This document shows positions 10,939-20,852 of a DNA stretch of 64,000 bases, in pieces (the first letter of the stretch is position 1; each line of letters begins with the position of its first letter). The DNA is taken from the NCBI GenBank assembly GCA_001179505.1, contig CDMY01000013.1, forward strand, positions 1 to 64,000. The letters run 5' to 3'. The position numbers were made by a program, and so were the translations under genes. The stretch is from Vitrella brassicaformis. Taxonomy: Eukaryota; Sar; Vitrellaceae. The notes beneath the pieces were generated by a model, which saw nothing but the letters and a program-made list of their open reading frames with translations, was not told the DNA's origin and did not search any database.

Positions 10939-12433
10939 TCAGTTCTCAGGGCTGAAACGCGTTGGGCGGCCTGCGTGGCGGCGCGGACGGTGAGCGAGGC
11001 TATCGGCACCATCCTCGGCGCCTGCATCCGCTGGTGTCTCCGTGGCGTCATCCTGCTGCTGGGCCGCTTGTGCTGCTTGGGCAGGCTCAGCAGTCTCCTT
11101 ACCACAGAGGCCGGCCTGAGCGGAGCCGGCTCAGCAGTCTCCTCTCTCGTCGTTAGCGGAGCCGGCCTGAGCGCAGAGCAATCCGATCAGAGCAAGTCCC
11201 TGAACCGTACCGGCCACGTCAGAGGGAGAGGCACGCTCGGCGTCGACCTCGGACTGGGGCTGGGGCTCGGTCTCAGGCTCGTGCTCAGGCTCAGGCTCGG
11301 GCTCAGCGACAGGCTCGACCTCACACTGTTCGACCGGACCGGCCACGGGAGCGGTCTCACGATCATCAACGGTAGCCCCCGGCTCGGCGGTGAGGTCGAG
11401 AATCAGTTCCAGCCCAAAATTATCGTCCATGGGCATGCGAGAACCTGGCAGATAGTCATTCATCATGCCACACCCCTGACAGTGTGGTCTCAACACTGAC
11501 CGTCATGTATCTGGGAGGGTGACACATACGGTGGGACGCAGACCTGCGGCATGTCAGTCGGCCCTGCACACACAGACATGGACAAACACACGCATATCTG
11601 CACGCACATACACTGTCAATAAGGGTGTGTTCACCTGCAGGAGGAGGCGGCGGGAGTGACGCCTCAACATCCATCGAGTCACTCTCAATTGTTGCATTGA
11701 GACGGGTGCGCTTCGGGATGGCTTCAACGGTGTGTGGTACTGTACACAGACACCATCAGAGAGAGACAGAGCAGAGACACAAGGAGAGAAAGGCACAAAG
11801 AGATAGAGACAGTATGAACTCCCATGTCTCTGTCTCTGTGTATCCTACAGCGTAGGTGTAATAATACTCACCTTCTCGACGCTGCGGCAACTGGGTCCCG
11901 GACCGCTGGGCTCCAGGCGGCGGGAGGTTAGGGAACACGTCCTTCATCGACAAATTGCCGCGACAGAGAGAGCAGCTACGAGAGGTGCAGGAGGGCTTCG
12001 CCGACCACGCGCAAGAGCGGCATGTTCCCTGCCCACAATGCGGACACTGCACCTACGTGTTTGGAGGACACTCCTTCATACACACGGGACGGTACTCGGC
12101 GGCGGAATTGGTGGTGGCTTGAGGGTTGGGGTTGGAGTTCTTATTGCCATTCCCATTAGCGTCGCACCGTTGGCCGTTAACAACTACACCAGGGGGACAG
12201 ACAAAGGGGCCTGTCGGAGATGCGGCATCCCGTAAAACACGGCCCTTTCCTCTGGTCTTCTCCTTAGCGGCGCTCTTCCTTTTGCGGGACGGCTTCGGCT
12301 TGGGCTTCGACCTTCCGGTGGTGGGAGCGCTGCTGGTGCCGGTGCGGTCAGCAGCTTCGCCAGAATTCGCTGTACAACGCTGCCCTCCTCGGAAAGCCTG
12401 CTGTTGCTGCTGCTGCTGAGTCACCATCTCCAT
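10939..12433 (-). pseudogene. Cys-rich, acidic-tailed protein of the element
   Basis: Starting at Met 12433, 82 bases beyond the OTU stop, the frame encodes a Gln run, a Lys/Pro/Arg-rich basic patch (SKPKPKPSRKRKSAAKEKTRGKG), then paired Cys motifs (CMKECPPNT, CPHCGQGTCRSCAW, SCSLCRG) suggesting a zinc-binding fold. Further exons (about 11739-11635 and 11496-10939) give an acidic Glu/Pro-rich tail (EPEPEPEHEPETEP) and a Gln/Asp-rich C-terminus. In-frame stops occur at 12053-12055 (TAG) and 11131-11133 (TGA) with coding continuing beyond both. The exon junction between 11635 and 11496 is unresolved. No family is recognised; DNA binding or nuclear targeting is a guess from composition. Confidence 0.55.
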
Positions 12434-12514
12434 ACGGACAGCCTAACAGACGGACACACAAAAACTATGACAAACTAAGTAAAAGGACAGCAGACATAGA
12501 CATACTATGTTGTA

Positions 12515-14835
12515 TCAAGACAAGAAACCAGTGCCGCGTGTTTCATCACATATTCTCAAACATGTATGTACACCCACATCGACAGCCTGATAGTGGCCGG
12601 GGCCGCCATTGGGCCCTGGCGTAAACAGCAGGTGGATCGTGCGAATCGTCCACGGGGATGGAAGGGGCGTGGTGGTGGCCATGTCGGGGTTGTACGGGTA
12701 GAATTGATAGTGCTGCACTCGGTCAATCCGCGTTAGCGCCGTCGGCAGCGAATACCACACATGAATGTTCACGCGCCGCTGCTGTGCGATCGTGCGCAGC
12801 TCCACCTCTCCTCCCTCGACTCCCGGCTGTCTCATCTGCTGAATGTACTCCTCGCGAGTCCCCGCAGCGCCGAACACCTCATCGTCCTCCTCGCCTCCCC
12901 CTTCAGCACCAGGGTTAGTTTGCCCACGATTGCGTGGCGCCTGCAGTACGAACCGTCCGAGGTGAGGCCTGCACACAAACGCAGCAATACAACACACATG
13001 AACAAGCCAAGAAGACATGCGATTTTCAGTGAAGACACACGTTTGCGTACCACAGCTCGTTAACGGCGGCTACAGTATTGCGATGGAAGTCATGGACGAC
13101 ATTCATGTCGACGACTTCCTCGCGGGGGACAATATTTAGGGCCTGAGCTGCTGCAATAAACAAGCAGTCGCCTTGGCTCGCGTTGTTTGTGCGTATGAAA
13201 CGGTATGTCGTGCCGTCCCCATATGTGCCCGTCAACTCTCGCTTCGAAAGGTAGACTGGACGCATGTTGACCGGCTTGAGATCACAAACGCAATGATAAA
13301 CAGCAAGCCCTTTGCGCGACAAGGTCACTCGCCTGTCCGCTGCGTCGCACTGCGTTGGGGGTGCCACAGAGCACCAGCAAGAGGAGGAGGAGGACACGTA
13401 GGCGTCCACTGCTTCGGCTGAAGACCCTGGGTCTGTGCTGACGAAAGGTGCGGGGCCGTGTACCTGTTCAGATCCACTTTTGGCCCGGCCTCTATAAAGG
13501 CCTCACGGCCATGCACAAGATAGATGGCCACCAGGTGGATGTTCCGAGCGTGGTCGTACTTGTGGGGCTGCCCGGAGTGTTTCACCTACCCACACACCAA
13601 CACGCGCGTCGTCTTGAGGAAGTTGTTGAACTCGACCTCAAACCAATCAAACACCTCCGGATCGACGTTGCCAGGCTGCAGGCTGTCAATGGCATTCGAG
13701 GCTATCACTGGATTACCATATCAGGAATCACACAAGTGGGTGATGTGCTGTCGGTTTCTTCTTCTGGCTGGTTGCGGCCAACCGTATTGGGTCAGAAACC
13801 GGCGGCTCTGAAAGTGCGTGAACCCGCCAAACTCGCTACACCCCACTTGTGCCGACACCACAGCAGAGCTGGCTATAGTTTGCGCCCGCTGAAGACAGAC
13901 GTTGCATCCGTCTCCGCGGTATTGCTTGTCGCACAGACTCCCACCGCACGCGGCGACCACTTGAACAACGGCAGAGACACACACATATACACACACACGC
14001 CCGCCCGCACCCACACACACCCATAAGCAGACAGACCCACAATCAGCCAGAGAGAGAGAAACGAGGTTCTTTCAGCTCTCTCTCTCTCTGCCGACCCCAG
14101 TGACAGCAGATCGTGCGTGTCATTGAAAAGGCAGACACACATACAAATTCACACGCATACAATGGCATTCCTGCCTGGTATGCTGTATGCTGTATTGTCT
14201 GGCTCATCCGGCGAGCTGACACACCCGTGCGGTGTCTTGCGGCGTGTAATTGATTAGGCCGAACATTCTTCGAGACCTCAACTCTCTGACACACACCGTT
14301 CTCACACAGTTGGCAGCACAACGAAGAGTTAGAGTAAATGATGGCCTCCTCATCTGTCCCCTCCTTTCGCTCACATGCAGAAGAAGAGGGTTGAGTATGT
14401 ACACACCTGGCCGGGAGCCTGACCGCCGCTGCCGCCCTGGCCTGCCTGCTGCTGCTGCCCCTGCTGCGCACCGGCTCCGCGGCCGCTTCGACGGTTCAGG
14501 GCCCTCTTTGTCAGCGTCAAAGGGGTCGTGCCGGTCTGCCCGGTGATGTGCATGATAATGCACTGCAGCTTCAACCCCATGCCGCAACGGGCCAGCCCGC
14601 CGGTCGCGCTGTCGGCCTCCACCAGGGCCTAGGGCGTGGTGGCCTGGATGCCCCGCCGGTCGCAGTAGGCGCGGGCCGACCGGATGCCCTCGTTGACGCC
14701 GTCCCTGGCGAAGAAGTGGGCCAGTTTCGACTCGGCCGCCGGGTCTCGGCCTTGGCCGTGCCCTCCAGGCACCACAAGAAGAAGAGCAAAGAGAAGCGAC
14801 AGAAGAGACGGAGGGGATAGCTTAGTTCGTTGCAT
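12515..14835 (-). pseudogene. OTU-type cysteine protease gene of the element, broken
   Basis: The C-terminal exons (about 13409-13051 and 12968-12515, intron 12969-13050) encode an OTU domain: the Cys motif ASQGDCLFIAAAQAL, a central EYIQQMRQ...GGEVELRTIAQ stretch and the terminal His motif GPGHYQAV. OTU proteases cleave ubiquitin or polyproteins, and such domains accompany Helentron-type Helitrons. Upstream exons (14835-14407, 14363-14297, 13959-13464) encode a Gln/Gly-rich region and a Cys cluster (CCQLCE..., CGGSLCDKQYRGDGCNVC), with phases matching. In-frame stops are TAG 14629, TGA 13721 and TAG 13586; the catalytic exons have none. The junction between 13464 and 13409 is uncertain. The gene faces the Rep-helicase frame instead of being fused to it. 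Confidence 0.65.
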
Positions 14836-15050
14836 CGTGCCACCCCGTACGGCGTGTGTCTGCGTCTGTGTACGCTGGAGTCGACAGCCGAACGAAACAA
14901 GGAGGAACAGAAGGGGGCTGAGAGGAAGGGGGCCCCAGGAAAGGGCCCCGCAATGGGGACCGGAGACGCGTCTCAGCGTTTACATTTCCCACACAACCAT
15001 CTTTGCAGTGACCGACTCGCTGTACCGGCCTCGCAGGACATCATTCATCC
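14796..15050. repeat. Direct repeat, copy B
   Basis: Direct copy of 786-955 with about 95 inserted bases. It overlaps the start of the - strand OTU gene (Met near 14835) and ends about 65 bases before the ATG of the + strand RING gene, so it is either the right boundary of the element or a promoter region shared by these genes. Confidence 0.75.
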
Positions 15051-15115
15051 ACCGCGGCTTAGGTCGACGCCTCTGTGTGTGTGTTTGGTTCGTGCAGTTT
15101 GGTTGGCGCATCACA

Positions 15116-15987
15116 ATGGCGGTCTCTGTTGGTGGTGTTAGTATACCGAAGTGCAGTCTGTGTCAGGATGACTATCTGGCGCATGGACCCAAGGCACCCA
15201 TTGTCCTCAGATGCGGTGATCAATACACACACACCGCACACAAGGCCAACACGTGAATCAATGTGGCTGTGTGTGTGGCTGTGTGCGTCGCTCTGTGTGT
15301 TCGGCGCTTTCTCTTTGCTCAGGTCATTCCTTCTGTGCGGCGGTGAGTGAGTGGGCACGGAAGAGGGTGTTGGTGACACTGCCATGCTATGTGTCTGTCT
15401 GCAGTGTGTGAGACAGTGCATCCGCCACCATCCCCACGAACATCGTGTTGCCAACTGCCCCGTGTGCAGGTAAAGCGACACACATATGGGTGTGAATGGG
15501 TCGTTCAACATGTCCCCCTGCATTCGGAAGTGCGTCGTGTTGATCAGGAGGGGGACTGCGGAGGCTGACATCCAGGCCAACCACGGCGTGAGAGAGGTCA
15601 TGGTTTCCCTCCTGGCGGTTCACATGCAAACGGTGAGACAAACAAACCGACACACACCGTGACTACGACAGCCATGCTCATATCGTGTGTGTGTGTGTGT
15701 ATGTGTGTGTGACTGTCTTCTTGGCAGGTGGATCTGCCGAGGGGCACTTCGCTAACCCGACAGCAGTACCACGGCCTGCTGGGACTGCTGGGCGACCACA
15801 CTATGAAGCTGCAGTCCGTCTACCGGTATGTGTGCAGCCGACAAACACAAGCAGAGGGAGAGGAACAAAGCATCGTCTGCGTGTGTACGTCAGGTCATTC
15901 CGTGACGGCACCTTTGTCGCCGATCTGAAAAAGTTCTATGCGGATGAGATAGAGGTGCTGCACGTGTGCACATTTGGCGTAGCATGA
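15116..15987 (+). CDS. Small RING finger protein
   Basis: Six exons (15116-15215, 15323-15342, 15405-15469, 15548-15632, 15728-15825, 15894-15987) join in phase to a protein of 153 residues. The N-terminal third is a RING finger: CSLC near residue 13, then LRCGHSFCAACVRQC and, after His-rich spacing, NCPVCR, which gives the C3HC4 zinc ligands. RING proteins of this kind are usually E3 ubiquitin ligases. The rest is helical (HGLLGLLGDHTMKL) and unrecognised. The start is the first ATG, and a possible 5' UTR intron ends just before it ('cgtgcag'). Its last exon may overlap the 3' end of the opposing ankyrin-like gene. It sits immediately right of repeat copy B. Confidence 0.85.
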
Positions 15988-18641
15988 GCTGCTGCTTGAA
16001 TGTGAGTGTCGGGTGTGCGTGAGAGACATAACAGACCTATCAATGATTTCTTGTCTACATTCCGTCCGTCCAGTTGAATCCATCAGCCAACCACACATAA
16101 ACTCACCACCCAACAGGCAGACAAGCACGTAATCCATGGTGATGCGCTTGCTGCGGGGTGTCAGCCACAGACCTCTCAGCTGTTTGATCATGTCTGTCTG
16201 TGTTTGTCTGTTTGCTTGGTCATCTCTTTGACTGTTTATCTGTTTGTCTGTCTGTCTGTCTGTCTGTCGATTTGTTTGTCTGTTTGTCTGCTTGTTTGCT
16301 TGTCTGCTTGTCTGTCTGTCAATTTGTTCGTCTGTTTGTTTGTTTGTTTGCTTGTCTGCTTGTCTGTTTGTCTGCTTCTCGTCCAGGACGGTGTGCCGGA
16401 GAGTCAGTCTAAGGCCGCAACGGGACGCCTCGCTCTTCACCGCACGGGCAATCAGCTCACAGACGCCCATGCGGTGCCCCGGTGCCACGGTAAAGCACCG
16501 CATCGGGGGGTGCCCTCCCTTGCCCAGCACTCGAAAATTGCCAAGCATGGCCCGGCTGACCCCCTGCTGTGACGGGTGGGCGGTCTCTGGCTGCTTCTCC
16601 ATCTCCTCGCTGGGGGTGCAGATTATCCGCGCCGCCTCCGCCACATAGCGGCCCACTGCTGTGTTGATGCGGCCGCCGATCGGCGAGTCGCCGATGGGGA
16701 TGGGAGGGGGTGAGCTGTCTTTGGTGGGGTTCTTTTTGTTGATGCACACCAGGGCGTCCGGTGGGAGGATGGTGGGCTCCGTCCTGAAGGGGATGCGCTG
16801 GGTGAGGGAGGCCATGATGCCGCGTGAGGGCTCCAGGGCCTTGTTGATGGCGTCCATCGCAAGCTGCGGGATCGATTTGTTGAGGAAGTGGGAGTATGCG
16901 GCGATGAGGGTCTTCTCAGCCGTCTCGCTGTCGTCCGACCTCTCGTCATCGTAGGGTCGGTCAGGCCGATAGCCGCACACCCCCGGCAGGGTCTGCAAAC
17001 GCCTCCCGTGCCGGGGGGGGACCAGCCCAGCGGCCGACACTGACGCCCCACGCTCCAACAGTCGGACCAGCACATCCTTGGTCGCGTCTGTGCTGCCGGC
17101 GAGCTTGCGCAGCAGGGTCACGCCGTCGCTGTTGGGCGTGTCCAGGTGCTGGGCGCCGTGGTGGAGCAGCCGCGTCACCGTGGTGGAGTAATTCTGCTGG
17201 ATGGTGTTCATCTCGTCGAGATACGCGTGCCAGAGGGGCCGCTTGCCCTCCCCATCCACCACGTTCACGACATCCCGGCCCAGCTTGGCAACGAAGAAGT
17301 CGATGAGCAGCTCCTGGCACTCGGGGTCGGTCAGCGGGTGCTGGCAGAAGCGATGGATGGGCTGCATCCCATCCTCCACCTCCGTCAGCACAGATGCGTC
17401 ACGATCGGCGATGCTCTTGATGACGCTCAGCACCCCCTGCGGCTGTAGGGGACGGAACACGCGCCTGTCGTTGTCGTAGCCACCTGCTTGTGCGACGGCG
17501 TGTAGCAGCTTCTGTCCCCCTACTGCAGCGGCATGCTGCGGGACGAGCATGGCCTCCACCAAATCCCAGTCGCCCTTCTTGGCCGCACGGCTGAGGGCGA
17601 TGGCACACTGCCCATCCACAGCCGCAGGGCACCCCGCAGCGAGAAGCAGGCGCACGAGGTCGTCGGTGTCGTTGCCGCCATGGTACTCGGCGACCAAATC
17701 GATGAGCGTCCGGGCGGCACCGCCATTGGTCGCCGTGATGACCTTGGGGTCGGCTCCATACTGCTGTATCATGCATCTTGCCGCTGCCGCCTTGATGTCG
17801 CCGCACACAATGCTCTTGGCCAGCTGCCGTGTGGCCTGAGAGGCGCCGTTGAAGGCGATGGTTGTGGCGGAGTCGCGAGGGTTGCGGCCGAACGCTGAGG
17901 CGTTGTGGTCGAAACGGCGGATCTGCACCTGGTCGGGCCATGGGGCTGGGGGGCTCTGTGTTGTAGTGAGGGCGGTGAACGGCGCCGGGGGCTGGGGAGA
18001 GCTCCACACTGACGAGGAGGAAACCTGAAAGATGATTCCACACACGCACAGAAAGGCCATGTGTTGTGTATGTCCCGCATAATATCTTGTGTGTTCCGGC
18101 CACCGACCTGTGAGGTGTCTTGAGCGTGCCATACAGTGGTGTATCTGGAGGAGGGCATCGGGTCCCAGCCGCTGTCGCTGACCACCACGAACAATGTGTC
18201 TGCATCCACACAGACGCTGCGTCCCTCCTGACTGGTCGAGCAGATCATGGAGCCGCCGCCGAGTCCGAATCCAGAGTACTGCCGTCGGGCCCTCTTCTTC
18301 TCCCGCTGCTTGATCCTGCCGTCTGGGCCGACTATGGCGTAGCAGTACACATGGTCGCCCGTCGGCACAGCCGCGCTGAGGGTCCAGGTGTGCTGTCGCG
18401 CGACGTCTATGCCTGTCGGACGCGCCATCTTGAGCACCTTGCCTCCAATAATCAGCGCAACTGTGCCAAACACACACATGGTGGACATCACTCTGCCGCA
18501 TGCCTGCATTCCGTTTCCTTTGCTGTCCGTACCTGCGTCGCCGGGCTCCATCCGTGGTGCGCAGTAACCTGCGTCTTCTTTGAAGGTGACCGGCACCACA
18601 TGACTTGGTGCTTGAGGCTGCTCCGATGCCGACGAAGCCAT
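15895..18641 (-). CDS. Ankyrin-repeat-like protein with tetrapeptide-repeat tail
   Basis: The start is Met at 18641 (MASSASEQPQAP). Three segments join across introns near 18455-18530 and 18030-18108. The middle carries ankyrin-like helices (DDLVRLLLAAGCPAAVDGQ, ALSRAAKKGDWDLVEAML, GKRPLWHAYLDE, TRLLHHGAQHLDTPNSDG, LVRLLERGASVSAAG), so a protein-binding scaffold is likely. The open frame continues through a degenerate TGTC/TGTT repeat (16192-16380) that would be read as Gln-Thr/Ala-Asn/Asp-Arg/Lys units. It closes only at 15895, inside the last exon of the RING gene on the other strand. The true 3' end is therefore doubtful: the repeat may be an intron or UTR, with the gene ending nearer 16380. 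Confidence 0.65.
16192..16380. repeat. Degenerate (TGTC/TGTT/TGCT)n repeat
   Basis: About 190 bases of 'tgtctgtttg'-type tetranucleotide repeats, open in several frames on both strands, which creates spurious overlapping ORFs. On the - strand it is in frame with the ankyrin-like protein. Confidence 0.9.
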
Positions 18642-19094
18642 ACTACAAGTGATGGTCACTGTTTTCTGAACTAAAGCCTAAAGAGGCCCTCCCTCTCGGC
18701 CGCCCGCCTCCGCGTCATGCCGAAGGCTACAACCATGAGGGATCGAGAAAAGCAGAAAGAGCAGCAGTGAGGAGCACAAGACGACCAGCAGCATCAGCTG
18801 AAGCGAAAAGATCTGCGTGCGCATGAGTTACATTTGCTGTGTGATCGAGATGAATCACGATGGAACAATGAGACTCAAAAACACCGTCGCCGACATCATG
18901 ATGTGGCCGTGCCTGCATTCATGGTCCTCACACTGCATCGCACACAAGCTAGGGTGTCCCGTGTGTGTGCACACATGGCCACCACCGCATGAATGAACCA
19001 AAGCCACCACCAACTACTCTACCGCAACACCGAAACCAATCATGAGCTACACCTCAACACGCCCCCCACCGCCCGTGGGTGGCCGTCGTCCCCA
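18642..19094. other. Spacer with no recognised gene
   Basis: Lies between the start of the ankyrin-like gene and the 3' end of the SMP-30-like gene, both on the - strand. Only short frames without recognisable similarity are visible. It should contain the promoter of the ankyrin-like gene. Confidence 0.5.
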
Positions 19095-20671
19095 CTACAG
19101 CACAAACTCGCTCTCCTCCACCCCCTTGACGTCGCTGAGCTTGATCATGAACAGTGACCCAGCGGAGGGGTATTTCTGCAGCTCCTCATCGGTCATCCGT
19201 CGGCGAGTAGTGGTGATGAAGAGGGTGTCCAGGTTCTTGCCACCGAACGCTACGCATGTCGGATTGGGAACCGGCAGTGCGATCTCGCGGTCAATCCTGG
19301 CCGAAAGGGAAGGAGAGGGGCATACATGGGCATGGTTTTCCCTGTGTGTCTGTGTGTGCGTGCGTGTGCATGGCGCTTACTCTCCCTTGGGTGAGATGCG
19401 GATGACCTTGCCCTGTCCGAACCATGCAGTCCACAGATAGCCCTCCGAGTCAACCGCACTGACGATGGACAGCAGATGGACACACAATGCAACATGATGC
19501 TTTCCGTCCCGTCCCTCTGCCTTGTCCCACTCACTCACCTGCCATCGGTGATGCCCTCCTTGTCTTGTGGCATCTTCCAGAACACCTCCATCTTGTCTTC
19601 CTTGACCGTGCCCGTGTCGGCGTCATACGCGTACGAGCGGATCTCCTTCGTCGGCGAGTCACAGAAAAACATCGTCGACCTGAGAAAGATACACGCAACC
19701 ACACACATGTGAGAGAGAGAGATCGAGATCGGATGGAGCGATTGATGAAATGTGTCAATTCTGACCCGTCGAGGCTGAAGGCGAGGCCATTGCCCACCTT
19801 GACGCCCTGCTGTACAAGCTTGGTGAGCTTGCGGGAGGCGTCCAGCCGCCAGATGCCGGCGCTGGCCTTGCCGTCCTCGCGGTAGTTCTCGTTGTAACCA
19901 CTGATGACGAACCTGATGGCAGCCAAAAAGGTAAGTCACACCATCCCACGTGAGTGCATGGCCGGCTGCCTTGTCTCCCTGGCCGCCTACCTCCCCTGTC
20001 TGTCTGCGCGTCCATCGTTGGCGCGAGTGTTGGAGATGTCGGCCTCGAAGTCGTCCAGCTTCTCGATGACCTTGTTCTCCTCCAAACTGTACAGCGACAC
20101 GCTATCTTCAAACGCTACCAGCAGCTTCTTCGTCGGCGACGCGCCCTTGACCAGTGCGAAGGATCCCGGCCGCTTGGGCACGTCCCACTTCTCCGCTGTG
20201 TTGCTCTCAGGATCATACGCCCTGCCAACATCCACCCACACGAGTCGAGTTAGTTGTGCCCGTGTGCTGCTGGTGGCACGAGAGAGAGGAGTTCGCCTCA
20301 CCAGATCTGTTTCCCTTGGATGTCAACCCACAAGAGATTCTGCAGCTCAGGAGACCAAATCGGGCACTCGCCTGCACAGGAAGATCAGCAGCCAGCCACA
20401 TCAGAGCAACGCATCTACCATTCCATCTTTCACCCTCACCGAGCACATTTCGGCTGTCGTAGGCCAGCTCTGCCGTGGCGACCATCTGAGTCTTTCGAGC
20501 TTCGAATGCAGCGGGGCTGTTGGCGCACTTGCCCGGGGAGGCGCAGGTGGGGGAATGCGGGACAGCGGCTGCCAGGCGTGAGGCGGAATGCACTTGAAAT
20601 GCCTGGACAGTCCAGACGAAAAAAGTTGAGATATATGGGCGGGCAAGGCGATTGCAAGAACCCCTCAGCAT
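19095..20671 (-). CDS. SMP-30/gluconolactonase-like protein with N-terminal presequence
   Basis: Six or seven short exons encode a beta-propeller of the SMP-30/regucalcin/gluconolactonase family. Visible hallmarks are NVLGEGE followed by CPIWSPELQNLLWVDIQG, NGLAFSLDGSTMFFCDSPTKEI, EGITDGSAVDSEGYLWTAW and a C-terminal PNPTCVAFGGKNLDTLFITT. Family members hydrolyse sugar lactones and bind a divalent metal. The first exon starts at Met 20671 with about 60 residues not found in the family (aromatic/hydrophobic VWTVQAF then Ala/Pro-rich), which may be an organelle-targeting presequence; a shorter start at the Met before VATAELAYD is the alternative. It ends with TAG at 19095-19097. It is head to head with trpD, 181 bases between starts. 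Confidence 0.85.
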
Positions 20672-20852
20672 GAGCTGCGAGCCATCAGACTGCGAGCTTT
20701 CGCGATCGGGAGAGATCTGCTCATCTCGCTTCTTTCGGCGAAAGGACCAGCTGCCAACAGCGCGGAAGGACCAGCAGCACCGACCCGTGTCGCCAAATCG
20801 ACAGATCTATCAAAACACTCACCTGGGAAGCCGAGCAAAGCGAGCAGTGACG
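20672..20852. promoter_or_regulatory. Divergent promoter region, SMP-30-like gene and trpD
   Basis: Only 181 bases separate the two opposite start codons, so both promoters and 5' leaders must be here. It contains repeated 'gcgatcg/agatctg'-like words but no recognisable core element. Confidence 0.5.

Larger units (their letters stand above)
780..15050. mobile_element. Decayed Helitron-like element with GIY-YIG and OTU genes
   Basis: The interval contains a + strand Rep-helicase-GIY-YIG frame and two converging - strand genes, one an OTU protease, and is bracketed by a direct repeat. Rep/helicase proteins with HUH and paired-Tyr motifs define Helitrons, and OTU proteases are known companions in Helentron/Helitron2-type elements. 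Boundaries are placed at the direct repeats only for lack of better evidence: I could not identify a canonical TC start, CTRR end or terminal hairpin. Multiple in-frame stops mean this copy is probably not autonomous. Confidence 0.6.

Noticed and set aside
10915-11499. + strand Leu/Gly-rich ORF
   Set aside because: It is the antisense of the Glu/Pro-rich acidic tail on the - strand, which has better coding character.
780-15050. LTR retrotransposon
   Set aside because: No reverse transcriptase, integrase or gag-like sequence; the enzymes present are Rep and helicase.
16192-16380. CRISPR-like array
   Set aside because: It is a degenerate tetranucleotide repeat without spacers of regular length.
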